This document shows, piece by piece, positions 44,703 through 55,427 of a DNA stretch of 64,000 bases. The position numbers and the translations under genes were made by a program. Origin of the DNA: Cylindrospermum stagnale PCC 7417 (GTDB lineage Bacteria; Cyanobacteriota; Cyanobacteriia; Cyanobacteriales; Nostocaceae); NCBI RefSeq assembly GCF_000317535.1, contig NC_019757.1:2496501-2560500 (forward strand). Direction: 5' to 3'. Under the pieces are notes generated by a model, which had not been told where the DNA came from, searched no databases, and saw only the letters and a list, made by a program, of their open reading frames with translations. The stretch's first letter is position 1. Each line of letters starts with the position of its first letter.

Positions 44703-46682
44703 TCATCTTTGATACTTTACAGTTTCTTCTGCCGCCAATAGTTCCCGAATTAACCTAGCTAGAGCCTTTTGAGCAAAGCGGCTAGCTATTTGTTGACCTA
44801 AACGCTGCACGCCTGGATTAACAAGTATTTGGGCTACTTGGGGAGCAAGTTGCGCGGGATCAAACCCACGGGTTTGTTGGAGAATTTTAACGATGCGTTT
44901 GATATGCTCTAAGGTTTGTTGTTGCTCGACTGTTGCTCCTGGAGTTTCATTGATTGCTGTCAATCCTGCTTCTGATAGCAGATGCGTGAAGTTATGTAGG
45001 ACATTTTTACTTACAGCATTAAGTCCATTGAGAAATTCATCTACCAACTTGTCACGAATAAATGAGCCGCGTTCAGATGATAGAAACTCTACCGTCTGAT
45101 TCAGTACCAAACTGAGATCGTATTCTTGATTTTTCCGCGCATTGGTTAACAAATTTTCCAAGCGATTCCAGCGAAATCTGCCATCTTTAAACAGCAAATC
45201 TTGCAGTGAAGCTCTTAATGCTGGTGCTGGGTCGGTTAACAAGCGTTTAGAAACATAGGGATAAGCTTCGCTCAGAACTTTAAAATCGGGATCTATATAA
45301 ATAGCAATGCCTTCCAGGGTGACGAGGGAGCGAATAATTAAGGCATAGTATGGTGGTACACGGAAAGGATACTCATACATCAAAGCCGATAGTTCATCGG
45401 TGATGCTTTTGATGTTGAGGTCGGCGACGCTGGCACCTTGAGCATCAGCAAATACTCGCGCAAAAGCTGGAATAATTGGTGTTAAATCTGTTTCTGGTGA
45501 TAAGAAATCTAATTTAACGTAGTCTTTTGCTAACCCTTCAAAGTCGCGGTTGACAACGTGGACGATCGCTTCAATTAAACCATAGCGTTGGGCTGGTTTA
45601 ACCTCACTCATCATCCCAAAGTCGAGATAAGCTAATTTACCCTCTGGGGTGGCTAACAAATTACCTGGATGAGGATCGGCGTGGAAAAACCCATGTTCTA
45701 GTAACTGGCGCAGGGAACACTGTACACCAATTTCAATCATATAACGGGCATTTATCCCCTGGTCGCGAATTTCTTCTGTCTGGGTTAATTTAATGCCGTT
45801 AATCCACTCCATCGTCAACACGCGACGGTTGGTGTATTCCCAATAAATTTTTGGCACATATATGTCTTCCATGTGACCATACAATTCAAAAAAGCGCTCG
45901 GCATTTTCGCCTTCATGGATGTAGTCCATTTCTTCAAAGATGCGATCGCCTAATTCATCGAGAATCCCGACTAAATCACTCCGCACCCGTTTTACTCTTT
46001 GCTGAACCCAGGCGGCGATGCGACGCAAGATGTACATATCAATGGTAATTCGCTCTCGCAAGTCGGGGCGTTGAACTTTAATGGCGACTTCCTCGCCAGT
46101 TTTCAACTTACCTTTATAGACTTGTCCCAAAGAAGCAGCAGCAATTGGTTGGGGCGAAATTTTGGCGTAAACCTCCTCTGGAGGCGCTCCTAGTTCTTCT
46201 TCGATAAACTGGTAAGCAATTTCGTTAGGAAAGGGTGGCAATTGGTCTTGCAGCCTAGTTAGTTCTTCCAGATACATTGGCGGCACTAGGTCTGGTCTGG
46301 TGGACAAAGCTTGGCCAATTTTAATGTAAGCAGGCCCGAGTTGTGTCAGCAATTCTCTGAGCTGAATCGCTCGACGGCGGTCACTTTTGACGACAATTCC
46401 CCGTTTGTTATCCCACCACAGCCCAAAAACCAAGGCTAGAGTTGGTCGCAAAACTGCGAAAATCCGCCGCAAAACTTGCAGGGGTTTGCTGGCGTAATGG
46501 GCCTCTATCTCCACAGGATTGTAAGCCAGTGCCTCAGGTTCAGCCGTTGCTAAGTGTCTTGGCGATCGCGCCACTTTGTCTGATGTAACTTTTTCTGGCA
46601 CTACATCAATCACGGATAGTTCGCCGCTGAGACTATCCTCCGGATTTGGTCGGGTACTAGGGGGAAGTGTCTTCACAATCAT
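44703..46682 (-). CDS. ABC1/UbiB (AarF) family atypical kinase
   Basis: The 659-residue protein belongs to the ABC1/ADCK/UbiB family, linked in bacteria to quinone biosynthesis and in cyanobacteria and plastids to prenyl-quinone and membrane-lipid stress responses. The family motifs are KIGQALSTRPDLVPP (KxGQ), the Ala-rich loop AAASLGQVYKG, the catalytic FFHADPHPGNLL and the metal-binding YLDFGMM. The C-terminal third is helical with no recognised domain. ATG at 46682 is preferred over a TTG 45 nt upstream. The substrate is unknown. Confidence 0.88.
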   Translation of the reverse strand: MIVKTLPPSTRPNPEDSLSGELSVIDVVPEKVTSDKVARSPRHLATAEPEALAYNPVEIEAHYASKPLQVLRRIFAVLRPTLALVFGLWWDNKRGIVVKSDRRRAIQLRELLTQLGPAYIKIGQALSTRPDLVPPMYLEELTRLQDQLPPFPNEIAYQFIEEELGAPPEEVYAKISPQPIAAASLGQVYKGKLKTGEEVAIKVQRPDLRERITIDMYILRRIAAWVQQRVKRVRSDLVGILDELGDRIFEEMDYIHEGENAERFFELYGHMEDIYVPKIYWEYTNRRVLTMEWINGIKLTQTEEIRDQGINARYMIEIGVQCSLRQLLEHGFFHADPHPGNLLATPEGKLAYLDFGMMSEVKPAQRYGLIEAIVHVVNRDFEGLAKDYVKLDFLSPETDLTPIIPAFARVFADAQGASVADLNIKSITDELSALMYEYPFRVPPYYALIIRSLVTLEGIAIYIDPDFKVLSEAYPYVSKRLLTDPAPALRASLQDLLFKDGRFRWNRLENLLTNARKNQEYDLSLVLNQTVEFLSSERGSFIRDKLVDEFLNGLNAVSKNVLHNFTHLLSEAGLTAINETPGATVEQQQTLEHIKRIVKILQQTRGFDPAQLAPQVAQILVNPGVQRLGQQIASRFAQKALARLIRELLAAEETVKYQR

Positions 46683-46947
46683 GAAAAAAGCCACCGGTGG
46701 GATTGAATATGTAAAATATTGTAACAATATGTGGCGATTCCAGCATCATCCTGAGCAGAGATTGAGTACTCAGTTAGCTAAGGAAAAAAATTCGACTGCA
46801 CCAGGCAGAGGCAATTAACAGGTTTGCTACACTTAAGTGGGCGTGCTAGTTCAATATTAGTTGGTATTATTGGTTGCTGAAAGATCAAGTTCATACTGCT
46901 GAAAGTTGGAATTATCCGGCATCTACCCTTACGGAGAATTTTGCCTG

Positions 46948-48699
46948 ATGTTGCTATGCCTGCGAATTGAAAACTTTGCCCTGATTGACCAACTGGAACT
47001 GGAATTTGGCCCTGGACTGAATGTATTGACAGGGGAAACCGGCGCCGGAAAATCGATTATCTTGGATGCCATTGATGCTGTCTTGGGTGGTAAAGTCTCT
47101 AGCCGAGTGATTCGCACTGGCACTAATCGGGCAATGGTAGAAGCTACTTTTGCCTCTACTCCCCCCCTAGCTGCTTGGTTGAACGAACAGGAAATCGATT
47201 TTATTGATGATAATTCTGTAGTTATTAGCCGAGAAATCAGCGTCACTGCGAGTAATATCCGCAGTCGCTCACGGGTGAATGGTGTATTGGTGAATCGACA
47301 GATGATGGGCGGACTGCGCGATCGCTTGGTGGAAATTACCGCCCAAGGGCAAACTGTACAAGTGGGACAATCTGCCCAAGTCCGAGACTGGTTAGATTTG
47401 TATGGCGGCGATTCTTTGATGCAACAGCGGCAAAAAGTGGCGATCGCCTTTACCGCATACCAACAAGCGCATTTATCACTAGAAAAACGCCGGATATCAG
47501 AACGGGAACGCTTGCAACAACTGGATTTGCTCACTTATCAAGTGCAGGAATTAGGCACAGCTAACCTCAGTGATGCCCAAGAAATGGAACAACTGCTGCA
47601 AGAACGAGAACGGCTGAATCATGTCGTGGAATTGCAACAGATGAGTTACAAGGTTTATCAGGCTTTGTATCAAAATGAAGATGAAACCCCAGCCGCCTCA
47701 GATTTATTGGGAGACAGCGAGACGACTTTAAATGACATGGTGGAATATGACGCCCAACTGCAACCTTTGTTGGACTTGGTGAGAGACGCACAAGCAACAT
47801 TAATGGAAGTGGGAAGGCAGATTAATGCTTATGGGGAAGAATTGGAAGCCGATCCCCAGCGGTTAGAGGAAGTAGAAGAGCGGATTCGGGAATTAAAGCA
47901 GATTTGTCGCAAGTATGGCCCGACTCTCACGGAAGCGATCGCATATTACCAGCGTATCCAAGGAGAATTAGCGGAACTGAATGACAGCGAACAATCTATT
48001 GAAACTTTAGAACAGCAACAACAAACTTGTCTGCATCAACTCACCCTCTTCTGTCAGCAGTTAACTCAACTGCGGCGTCAATCTGCTGGTAATTTAGAAT
48101 CTCGCTTGGTGGCTGAACTCAAACCTCTAGCGATGGATAAAGTCAAGTTTCAAGTTGAAATTTTGCCTAGTTCCCCAACCCTTGCCGGCGCAGATAAAAT
48201 TACCTTTATGTTCAGTCCCAACCCCGGAGAACCACTACAACCGATGATCGCGATCGCCTCTGGTGGGGAAATGAGCCGCTTTTTACTAGCGCTCAAAGCT
48301 TGTTTTTCTCAAGCTGATACCGCTCAAACAATGGTTTTTGATGAAATTGATGTCGGCGTTTCCGGAAGGGTGGCTCAAGCGATCGCCGAAAAATTACACC
48401 AGCTAGGACAACTCCACCAAGTATTATGTGTGACTCACCAACCTTTAGTTGCGGCAATGGCAGACCGTCATTTTCGCGTTGATAAGCAAACAATCAATCA
48501 AACCAATAGTAACAAAGCGAACAACGGCAGCGCGGAACAGCGGACTGTGGTGCGAGTCACTAACTTGGATAATTTAACCACTCGACGGGAAGAACTAGCG
48601 CAATTAGCTGGGGGTAAATCGGCAAATGAAGCGATCGCATTTGCAGAATCTCTACTATTGCAAGCTGCAAATCACCGTCAACTAAAGGGAGGGAAGTAG
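46948..48699 (+). CDS. recN: DNA repair protein RecN
   Basis: RecN is an SMC-like ATPase that acts early in double-strand break repair by holding DNA ends and sister molecules together. The 583-residue protein has Walker A TGETGAGKSIILDAID near the N-terminus, a central coiled coil (about residues 150-360), the ABC signature ASGGEMSRFLLALK, Walker B MVFDEIDVGVSG and the His switch CVTHQPLVAA. ATG at 46948 is chosen because the family begins with L-x-L-R-I-E-N-F-A-L-I; a TTG further upstream adds 14 unsupported residues. A GGAG lies about 12 nt before the ATG. Confidence 0.95.
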   Translation: MLLCLRIENFALIDQLELEFGPGLNVLTGETGAGKSIILDAIDAVLGGKVSSRVIRTGTNRAMVEATFASTPPLAAWLNEQEIDFIDDNSVVISREISVTASNIRSRSRVNGVLVNRQMMGGLRDRLVEITAQGQTVQVGQSAQVRDWLDLYGGDSLMQQRQKVAIAFTAYQQAHLSLEKRRISERERLQQLDLLTYQVQELGTANLSDAQEMEQLLQERERLNHVVELQQMSYKVYQALYQNEDETPAASDLLGDSETTLNDMVEYDAQLQPLLDLVRDAQATLMEVGRQINAYGEELEADPQRLEEVEERIRELKQICRKYGPTLTEAIAYYQRIQGELAELNDSEQSIETLEQQQQTCLHQLTLFCQQLTQLRRQSAGNLESRLVAELKPLAMDKVKFQVEILPSSPTLAGADKITFMFSPNPGEPLQPMIAIASGGEMSRFLLALKACFSQADTAQTMVFDEIDVGVSGRVAQAIAEKLHQLGQLHQVLCVTHQPLVAAMADRHFRVDKQTINQTNSNKANNGSAEQRTVVRVTNLDNLTTRREELAQLAGGKSANEAIAFAESLLLQAANHRQLKGGK

Positions 48700-49445
48700 C
48701 TTTAAGAACTTCAAAAAATTACATCAGTAAATTTTCTATAATCTCTCATTGAAAATTTCAGCAAAAATGAGGTTCTGCTAACGAAAAGCATTACTCCAAT
48801 AAAGCAATATTCGGTCAAGTCGCTTCGCTCCAATTCAAAATTAAAAATAGAGCCTACGGCTCTATGAGTGCATTTTGAATTCAAAAAAGGTCAACAATCT
48901 ACTTTAACGCGAGTTCTATAAACCTCTCCCTGACTTGAACTAAAGTTCAAGTTTATCCCTCCCCCTTTATCCCTCTCCGACTCGGAGAGGGAAAGTAAAG
49001 CGATAGCAAAACCAGGGAGAGGTCTTTGATTTAGCTCATTTGGCGAACACCACATCAGCCGTAGAACTCAGGTTACTTTATTTGGTGGCTCGAAAGATCT
49101 AAAGAAAATTACTGAAAAAATTAGTGAGGAAAAAAGGGATGAGGGGATAAGAAAAATGCGCCAATTCTTGGAAGATGTGGCAAGAAGACAGACCCAAAAT
49201 AACAGTCCCAATGGGTTATTTACCTCCCTGATTTTTAGCACGTCATATTTTCGCGTAGCTCCCGTATTGGGATGTGAGTAATAGCAAACTTATATTTCCA
49301 AATGTTGAGCTTTATTTAGCTTTAGAGAATTTTTTGGCTGGCTGGGAATGCTGAATAAAGCACCTCATTGTCCTTTCGTTTGATAGTGCTGGACACCACC
49401 CATTAGCCTCACGCCTAGTTCACCCTAACACTCAGTCTGAGAAAA
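48700..49445. other. 746-nt intergenic region with repeats
   Basis: It contains an inverted copy of the AATTGGAGCGAAGCGACT-type element (48819-48837), a composite palindrome at 48922-49023 (separate entry) and an open, protein-like but unassigned stretch at about 49030-49281 (EKRDEGIRKMRQFLEDV) with no good start. The promoter of the large kinase gene should lie near the right end. Confidence 0.4.
48922..49023. repeat. composite palindromic repeat
   Basis: The outer arms ACCTCTCCCTG (48922-48932) and CAGGGAGAGGT (49013-49023) enclose a second hairpin, CCCTCTCC (48971-48978) with GGAGAGGG (48984-48991), and a small one, TTGAAC/GTTCAA. Related sequence occurs at 7033-7070. Confidence 0.7.
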
Positions 49446-52400
49446 ATGATACCTAACCTTCCCGGTTACAACTTTATTGAAGCTCTGCATGAAGGTGTGA
49501 ATACCTTTATTTATCGTGCTTCCAAGCAGTTGAATCAAACCTTTGTGATTGTTAAAGCCCTCAAAGCCGAGTATCCCAGCCTCGAAGAGCTAACCCGACT
49601 AAGACACGAATATAAAATTTTAAAAACCGTCGTAGATATAGAAGGAATTGTTGAGCCAATAGCTTTAGAAAATCATCATAACGGTCTAGCCCTAATTTTG
49701 ACAGACTTTAGTGCAGAATCCCTGAAAAAGTATATCAGCGATCGCCAATTGTCATTAACCGAATTTCTAAAAATAGCCATTCAGCTAGCATCAACTCTCA
49801 CTCAACTGCATCAAGCCAAGATTATTCATAAAGATATTAAACCTGACAACATCGTCATTAACCCAGAAACCGGGCAAGTTAAAATCATCGACTTCAGCAT
49901 ATCATCGCGCCTAGAAAAAGAAAATCAAAGCATCAGCAATCCCAATTTACTAGAAGGCACCCTTGCCTATATGTCACCGGAGCAAACTGGACGGATGAAT
50001 CGGTCAATTGACTACCGTACAGACTTCTATTCTCTAGGTGTTACCTTTTATCAAATGCTGACAGGTTCGCTGCCTTTTAATGCCGCTGACCCGCTGGAAT
50101 TTGTTCATTGCCATATTGCAAAAACACCAATACCGCCTCAAGAGCTAAATCCAAAAATTCCCCAAGCGGTTTCTGACATAGTAATGAAATTGTTAGCTAA
50201 AACTGCTGAAGATAGATATCAAAGCTCTCTAGGACTAAAAGCCGATTTAGAAACCTGTCTCACCCAGTTGCAGACGGATGGCGAGATTTCCCCCATTATT
50301 GTCGGTCAGCTAGATTCATACAGCCAATTTTCTATTCCGCAAAAACTCTACGGACGAGAAAGAGAAGTTGCTACTTTGTTGTCAGCATTTGACCGCGTTA
50401 GTGCTGGCACTACGGAAATGATGTTAGTTTCTGGTTACTCAGGCATCGGCAAATCGTGCTTAGTTCACGAAGTTCACAAACCGATTGTACGGCAGCGGGG
50501 TTATTTTATCTCCGGTAAATTTGACCAGTTCAAGCGGAATATTCCTTTTGCTTCCTTAATTCAAGCATTCCAGGATTTAATGCGCCAGATGCTAACTGAA
50601 ACCGATGACCAAATAGCTGTTTGGAAATCAAAACTTTTAGAAGCCCTCGGCTCCAACGGTCAAGTAATTATAGACGTTATTCCCGAATTAGAACGAATTA
50701 TTGACCCGCAGCCAGCAGTTCCTCAATTAAATCCATCTGAATCACAAAACCGATTTAATCGGGTGTTTCAACGATTCATTCATGTATTTAGTCAACCCGA
50801 ACACCCGCTAGTTTTGTTTCTGGATGACTTGCAGTGGGCAGATTCAGCTTCCCTCAAGCTTATCCAGTTAATTATGACCGACCCAGATAGCCAATATTTA
50901 TTGCTAATTGGCGCCTATCGAGATAACGAAGTAAGTGCCACTCATCCCTTGATTCAAACATTGGAGGATATTCAACAGACTGGTGCGATTGTAAATAACA
51001 TTATCCTCCGGTTTTTGGATATTGCTCATGTCGGTCAGTTAGTAGCCGATACGCTTCGTAGTGAAAATTTAAAGTCAAAGCCGCTAGCTGAGTTAGTTTT
51101 TATCAAAACCCAAGGTAACCCATTTTTCTTAACTCAGTTACTCAAATCTCTTTATCAGGATAACTTGTTATACTTTGACTTCAAGCGCGGGTTTTGGCAA
51201 TGGAATATTGAGTTTATCGAGGGAGTTAACATAACTGATAATGTCGTTGAATTGATGGTCAGTCAAATTCAAAAATTGCCAGATAAAACACAGAATGTGT
51301 TAAAGTTTGCCGCCTGCATTGGAGACAAATTTACTTTAGATATGTTGGCGATTATTAATAAAACATCTCAGTCAGAAACAGCAGCAGATTTGTGGGAAGC
51401 TCTGCAATCAGGTTTGGTTATGCCCCTAAACAATTCATACAAAACACCACTCGTTTTTGACTCAGAACAAATGGAGACTGAGAACAGGCGATCGCCCATT
51501 ACCCAGCACCCATCACCCGTTACCTATAAGTTTTTACACGACCGAGTGCAGCAAGCGTCTTATTCTCTCATCCCAGATGACCAGAAAAAACAGACTCACC
51601 TAAAAATCGGCGAACTGCTACTAAAACATACCTCAGAAACGGAAATTGAAGAAAATATCTTTGAGATTGTCAACCAACTGAATGTTGGTGCTGAATTCAT
51701 CACCCAACAGCCTCAAAAAGATAGACTGGCTCAACTCAATCTCATAGCTGGACAGAAAGCAAAAGCAGCAACAGCCTATGAATCAGCCGTTAAGTATTTA
51801 AATGTAGGTTTGGAACTCCTGGTAGCAGATAGCTGGGAGTGTCAGTACGACCTGACACTCAACCTTTATGTAGAAACAGCAGCAGTAGAATTTCTCAACA
51901 CCAACTTCGAGCGAGCAGAAATACTTTCTGATGTAGTTTTGTCACAGGCAAAAACCCTGCTTGATCGAGTCCAGGTGTACGAGACAAAAATGCAGTTTTA
52001 TATTGCTAAAAACGAAATGCAAGCCGCGTTAAATACCGGGCAGCAAGTCCTGAAAATGTTGGGGTTACCTTTATCAGCTAAACCCCCAACAAGACTGACT
52101 AGATTGAATTTAGGAGGGAAACGGATTGAGGATTTAACAGAATTGCCAGAAATGACTGATGCTTATAAATTAGCTGCACTGCGAGTCTTGATAAATCTGA
52201 TTCCTCCGGTTTATATTGCAGCTCCCGAACTTTATCCACAGGTCGTTTTTAAAATGACCAATCTCTGTCTCAAATATGGAAACTCTTCTCTGTCAGCTTA
52301 TACCTATGTACTTTATGGTATGTTCCTGTGTGGCGCTTTTGAAGACATGGATTCTGGCTATCAATTCGGTCAGCTAGGCTTAAAGCTGTTGAATCAATTC

Positions 52401-55400
52401 AATGCTAAGGAAATGACGGCGAGAATTTATGAAACATTTAATTATTTTATCAGGCACTGGAAAGAACCAGCTATTAATACTATAGAACCGTTACTTGAGG
52501 GTGTCCAAAGAGGGTTAGAAACAGGAGATTTAGAATATGCTTCTTATTCGGCTTGTTTTTATTGCACGCATTTATTCTTTATAGGTGAAAATCTAGAAAT
52601 AGTTCTCCAGAAACAGGCACACTATATTGATTTAATGCAAAGAAACAAACAAGAGTTTCAAACTATTTATGCTAACATAGTTCGACAAACAAGTTTGAAT
52701 TTAAGTAGAAAAACTGCGGAACCATGCCGATTAATCGGCGAAAGTTTTAATGAAGATGAAATGTTGCCAATTCTGATAAATAGCAACAATTATATGGCTA
52801 TTTATCCTATATATGTTTCTAAAGTCATTCTAGGTTATTTATTTAAAAATTACGCTCAAGCTGCTGAAGATGCCTTGCTGGCAGAAAAATACGAACAAGG
52901 CGGACGAGCGTTGATGTACAAAGCCGAACACAAATTCTACTACTCTCTGACTCTCTTGGCTTTGTATCACACCGCATCAAAAAGCGATGCCTACGGCGGC
53001 AAGCTACGCCAACAATATCTCAGCCAAGTGACAGCGCATCAGAAAAAAATGAAGCAATGGGCGTTGCATTCTCCTGCCAACTATCAGCATAAGTACGAGC
53101 TTGTGGAAGCAGAGAAGGCGCGAGTATTGGAGCAAGACGTCAAAGCGATCGCGTTTTATGACCGAGCAATAAATGGAGCCAGACAACATGGATATATTCA
53201 GGAAGAAGCGCTAGCCTCGGAACTGGCCGCAGAGTTCTATTTTGCCTGTGGTAGAGAGAAAGTAGCTAATACCTATCTCAACGATGCCTACTATGGATAT
53301 GGTCGCTGGGGAGCAAAGGCAAAAGTCAAAGCCTTGGAAACAAGATATCCTCAACTATTTCGGATGTCAAAGCGAGAAACCGTCAGTACGGACGTGACTC
53401 GGATCATTAGCTCTACGGGTGAAAGTGCTTCAGACTCGCTCGATTTAGCCACAGTCATGAAAGCATCTCAAGCCCTTTCTGGAGAAATAGTTTTAGGCAA
53501 GTTGCTAGCTAAATTAATGACAATTGTGCTAGAAAATGCTGGCGCTCAAACGGGCTACCTAATTTTAGAAAAATCAGGAGACTTGCTAATAGAAGCATGT
53601 GGTGCAGTAGATAAAACCGATGTCACCGTGCTACAAGGAACCCCAGTATCAACCAGTCAGCAGCTACCAATTTCACTGATTAACTATGTAGCCCGAACCC
53701 TGAAAAATGTTGTTCTCAGCGATGCGACTCGTGAGGGAACATTTACCACAGATACCTACATCGCTACTCATCAACCTAAATCTGTTTTATGTACCCCGCT
53801 CATCCATCAAGGAAAACTTAGTGGTCTCCTTTATTTAGAAAATAATCTCACCACTGCTGCATTTACGCCAGATCGCTTAGAAGTCTTACAAATGTTATCC
53901 TCTCAAGCGGCGATTTCAATTGATAATGCTCGTCTTTATAAAGACTTAAAATTAGCCAACACTGGCTTAGAAGTCAAAGTACAAGAGCGAACTCTAGAGT
54001 TACAGGAAAAAAATGTGCATCTGCAAAAAGCAGAAGAAACTGCACAATCTGCCAACCGGGCTAAGAGTGATTTCCTCGCTAACATGAGCCATGAACTGAG
54101 AACACCGCTCAATGGCATTTTGGGTTATGCCCAAATCCTCAAACGAGACAAAAGTTTAACCGACTCACAAAAAGATAGTGTGGGTATTATTCATCAGTGT
54201 GGCGACCACCTCTTGAACTTGATCAATGACATTTTAGACCTCTCCAAAATTGAAGCAAGGAAAATGGAACTCCACCCAACGGATTTTCATTTTCCAGAAT
54301 TTCTAGAAGGCATTGCTGAAATCTGCCGTATCCGCGCCGAACAAAAAGGTATTTGCTTAATTTTTGAACAGATTACTCAACTTCCTACAGGTGTCAAGGC
54401 TGATGATAAACGGTTGCGGCAAGCCTTGATTAACTTACTAGGCAATGCGGTTAAGTTTACTGAAACTGGAGGCGTGGCTTTCAAAGTCGGCTATCACGAA
54501 GGGAGAATTCGGTTTCAGGTGGAAGATACAGGAGTTGGCATGGCACCAGAGCAATTAGAAGAGATATTTTTGCCGTTCCAGCAGGTAGGAGATCACGATC
54601 GCAAAGCCGAAGGTACGGGATTGGGACTGGCGATTACCCGTCAATTAGTTCAGATGATGGGTGGCGAAATCCAGGTGAAGAGTAACTTAGGCAAAGGGAG
54701 TGTTTTCTTCTTTGATTTGGATTTGCCTGAAGTTTCTCAATACGCTGATGTTGTCAAAAAAGAGCAACGAAATATCCAAAGTTTTAAAGGCTACAAGCGG
54801 AAACTTATCGTAGCAGATGACAGACAAGAAAATCGCTCAATTTTGGTCAAGATGCTATCGCCTTTGGGATTTGAAATTATGGAAGCAATAGATGGTCAAG
54901 ATTGTCTCAATAAGGCATTTGAATCGAATCCAGATTGTATCTTAATGGACTTGTTGATGCCTCAGATGAGTGGCTTGGAAGCTACTCGTCGGCTCAGGCG
55001 AGCGCCAGAACTAAAGAATCTGATAGTGATTGGCACATCTGCCAGCGTTTTTGATTTCGATCTAAACAAAAGTAAAGAGGCAGGTTGCAATGATTTTCTA
55101 CCTAAGCCAATCCGGATAACAGAGCTTTTAGAAAAATTACGGCTTCACTTAGAACTGGAATGGATTTATGATGATGAAAGTCTAGTATATAAAGACAACA
55201 AAGAAGAAAATCCTCAGCAATCATTGGTGGCTCCCTCAGCAGAAGAAATTGCAGTTCTGTTGAATTTAGCAATGAAAGGCGATCTCAAAGGTATTTTGGA
55301 GCGAGTTACTCACTTGGAAGAATTGGATGTTAAGTATGCACCTTTTTGTTTTGAGGTGCGTCAATTAGCTAAAGGGTTTCAAGTTAAAAAAATTCGTGAA

Positions 55401-55427
55401 TTTCTGAAAAATATAGGAACAAACTAA
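49446..55427 (+). CDS. Ser/Thr kinase-ATPase-GAF-hybrid histidine kinase
   Basis: The 1993-residue multidomain signalling protein starts with a Ser/Thr kinase domain (about 1-270; catalytic loop HKDIKPDN with D130, then IIDFSIS in place of DFG). Next come an AAA_16/STAND-like ATPase (Walker A GYSGIGKS at 330-337, Walker [13 protein letters not shown]), a long helical TPR-like region (about 700-1290), a GAF domain (about 1330-1490), a coiled coil, HisKA with H1549 in [12 protein letters not shown], HATPase (N-box [10 protein letters not shown]-boxes DTGVGM and GTGLGL) and a receiver domain with D1835 in MDLLMP. Such fusions are common in filamentous cyanobacteria. The DFG-to-DFS change may affect kinase activity. 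An STRR heptamer tract is built into the coding sequence at 51496. The stop overlaps the next start. Confidence 0.93.
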   Translation: MIPNLPGYNFIEALHEGVNTFIYRASKQLNQTFVIVKALKAEYPSLEELTRLRHEYKILKTVVDIEGIVEPIALENHHNGLALILTDFSAESLKKYISDRQLSLTEFLKIAIQLASTLTQLHQAKIIHKDIKPDNIVINPETGQVKIIDFSISSRLEKENQSISNPNLLEGTLAYMSPEQTGRMNRSIDYRTDFYSLGVTFYQMLTGSLPFNAADPLEFVHCHIAKTPIPPQELNPKIPQAVSDIVMKLLAKTAEDRYQSSLGLKADLETCLTQLQTDGEISPIIVGQLDSYSQFSIPQKLYGREREVATLLSAFDRVSAGTTEMMLVSGYSGIGKSCLVHEVHKPIVRQRGYFISGKFDQFKRNIPFASLIQAFQDLMRQMLTETDDQIAVWKSKLLEALGSNGQVIIDVIPELERIIDPQPAVPQLNPSESQNRFNRVFQRFIHVFSQPEHPLVLFLDDLQWADSASLKLIQLIMTDPDSQYLLLIGAYRDNEVSATHPLIQTLEDIQQTGAIVNNIILRFLDIAHVGQLVADTLRSENLKSKPLAELVFIKTQGNPFFLTQLLKSLYQDNLLYFDFKRGFWQWNIEFIEGVNITDNVVELMVSQIQKLPDKTQNVLKFAACIGDKFTLDMLAIINKTSQSETAADLWEALQSGLVMPLNNSYKTPLVFDSEQMETENRRSPITQHPSPVTYKFLHDRVQQASYSLIPDDQKKQTHLKIGELLLKHTSETEIEENIFEIVNQLNVGAEFITQQPQKDRLAQLNLIAGQKAKAATAYESAVKYLNVGLELLVADSWECQYDLTLNLYVETAAVEFLNTNFERAEILSDVVLSQAKTLLDRVQVYETKMQFYIAKNEMQAALNTGQQVLKMLGLPLSAKPPTRLTRLNLGGKRIEDLTELPEMTDAYKLAALRVLINLIPPVYIAAPELYPQVVFKMTNLCLKYGNSSLSAYTYVLYGMFLCGAFEDMDSGYQFGQLGLKLLNQFNAKEMTARIYETFNYFIRHWKEPAINTIEPLLEGVQRGLETGDLEYASYSACFYCTHLFFIGENLEIVLQKQAHYIDLMQRNKQEFQTIYANIVRQTSLNLSRKTAEPCRLIGESFNEDEMLPILINSNNYMAIYPIYVSKVILGYLFKNYAQAAEDALLAEKYEQGGRALMYKAEHKFYYSLTLLALYHTASKSDAYGGKLRQQYLSQVTAHQKKMKQWALHSPANYQHKYELVEAEKARVLEQDVKAIAFYDRAINGARQHGYIQEEALASELAAEFYFACGREKVANTYLNDAYYGYGRWGAKAKVKALETRYPQLFRMSKRETVSTDVTRIISSTGESASDSLDLATVMKASQALSGEIVLGKLLAKLMTIVLENAGAQTGYLILEKSGDLLIEACGAVDKTDVTVLQGTPVSTSQQLPISLINYVARTLKNVVLSDATREGTFTTDTYIATHQPKSVLCTPLIHQGKLSGLLYLENNLTTAAFTPDRLEVLQMLSSQAAISIDNARLYKDLKLANTGLEVKVQERTLELQEKNVHLQKAEETAQSANRAKSDFLANMSHELRTPLNGILGYAQILKRDKSLTDSQKDSVGIIHQCGDHLLNLINDILDLSKIEARKMELHPTDFHFPEFLEGIAEICRIRAEQKGICLIFEQITQLPTGVKADDKRLRQALINLLGNAVKFTETGGVAFKVGYHEGRIRFQVEDTGVGMAPEQLEEIFLPFQQVGDHDRKAEGTGLGLAITRQLVQMMGGEIQVKSNLGKGSVFFFDLDLPEVSQYADVVKKEQRNIQSFKGYKRKLIVADDRQENRSILVKMLSPLGFEIMEAIDGQDCLNKAFESNPDCILMDLLMPQMSGLEATRRLRRAPELKNLIVIGTSASVFDFDLNKSKEAGCNDFLPKPIRITELLEKLRLHLELEWIYDDESLVYKDNKEENPQQSLVAPSAEEIAVLLNLAMKGDLKGILERVTHLEELDVKYAPFCFEVRQLAKGFQVKKIREFLKNIGTN
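51496..51523. repeat. STRR heptamers inside the kinase CDS
   Basis: Four 7-nt units (CCATTAC, CCAGCAC, CCATCAC, CCGTTAC) follow a HIP1 site in the linker before YKFLHDRV. They encode [12 protein letters not shown]. It is the same heptamer family as the intergenic tract at 29955-30019. Confidence 0.8.

Noticed and set aside
49030-49281. Small gene upstream of the giant kinase
   Set aside because: The frame is open and partly protein-like but begins inside a repeat and lacks a start codon with ribosome site; left as an unassigned stretch.
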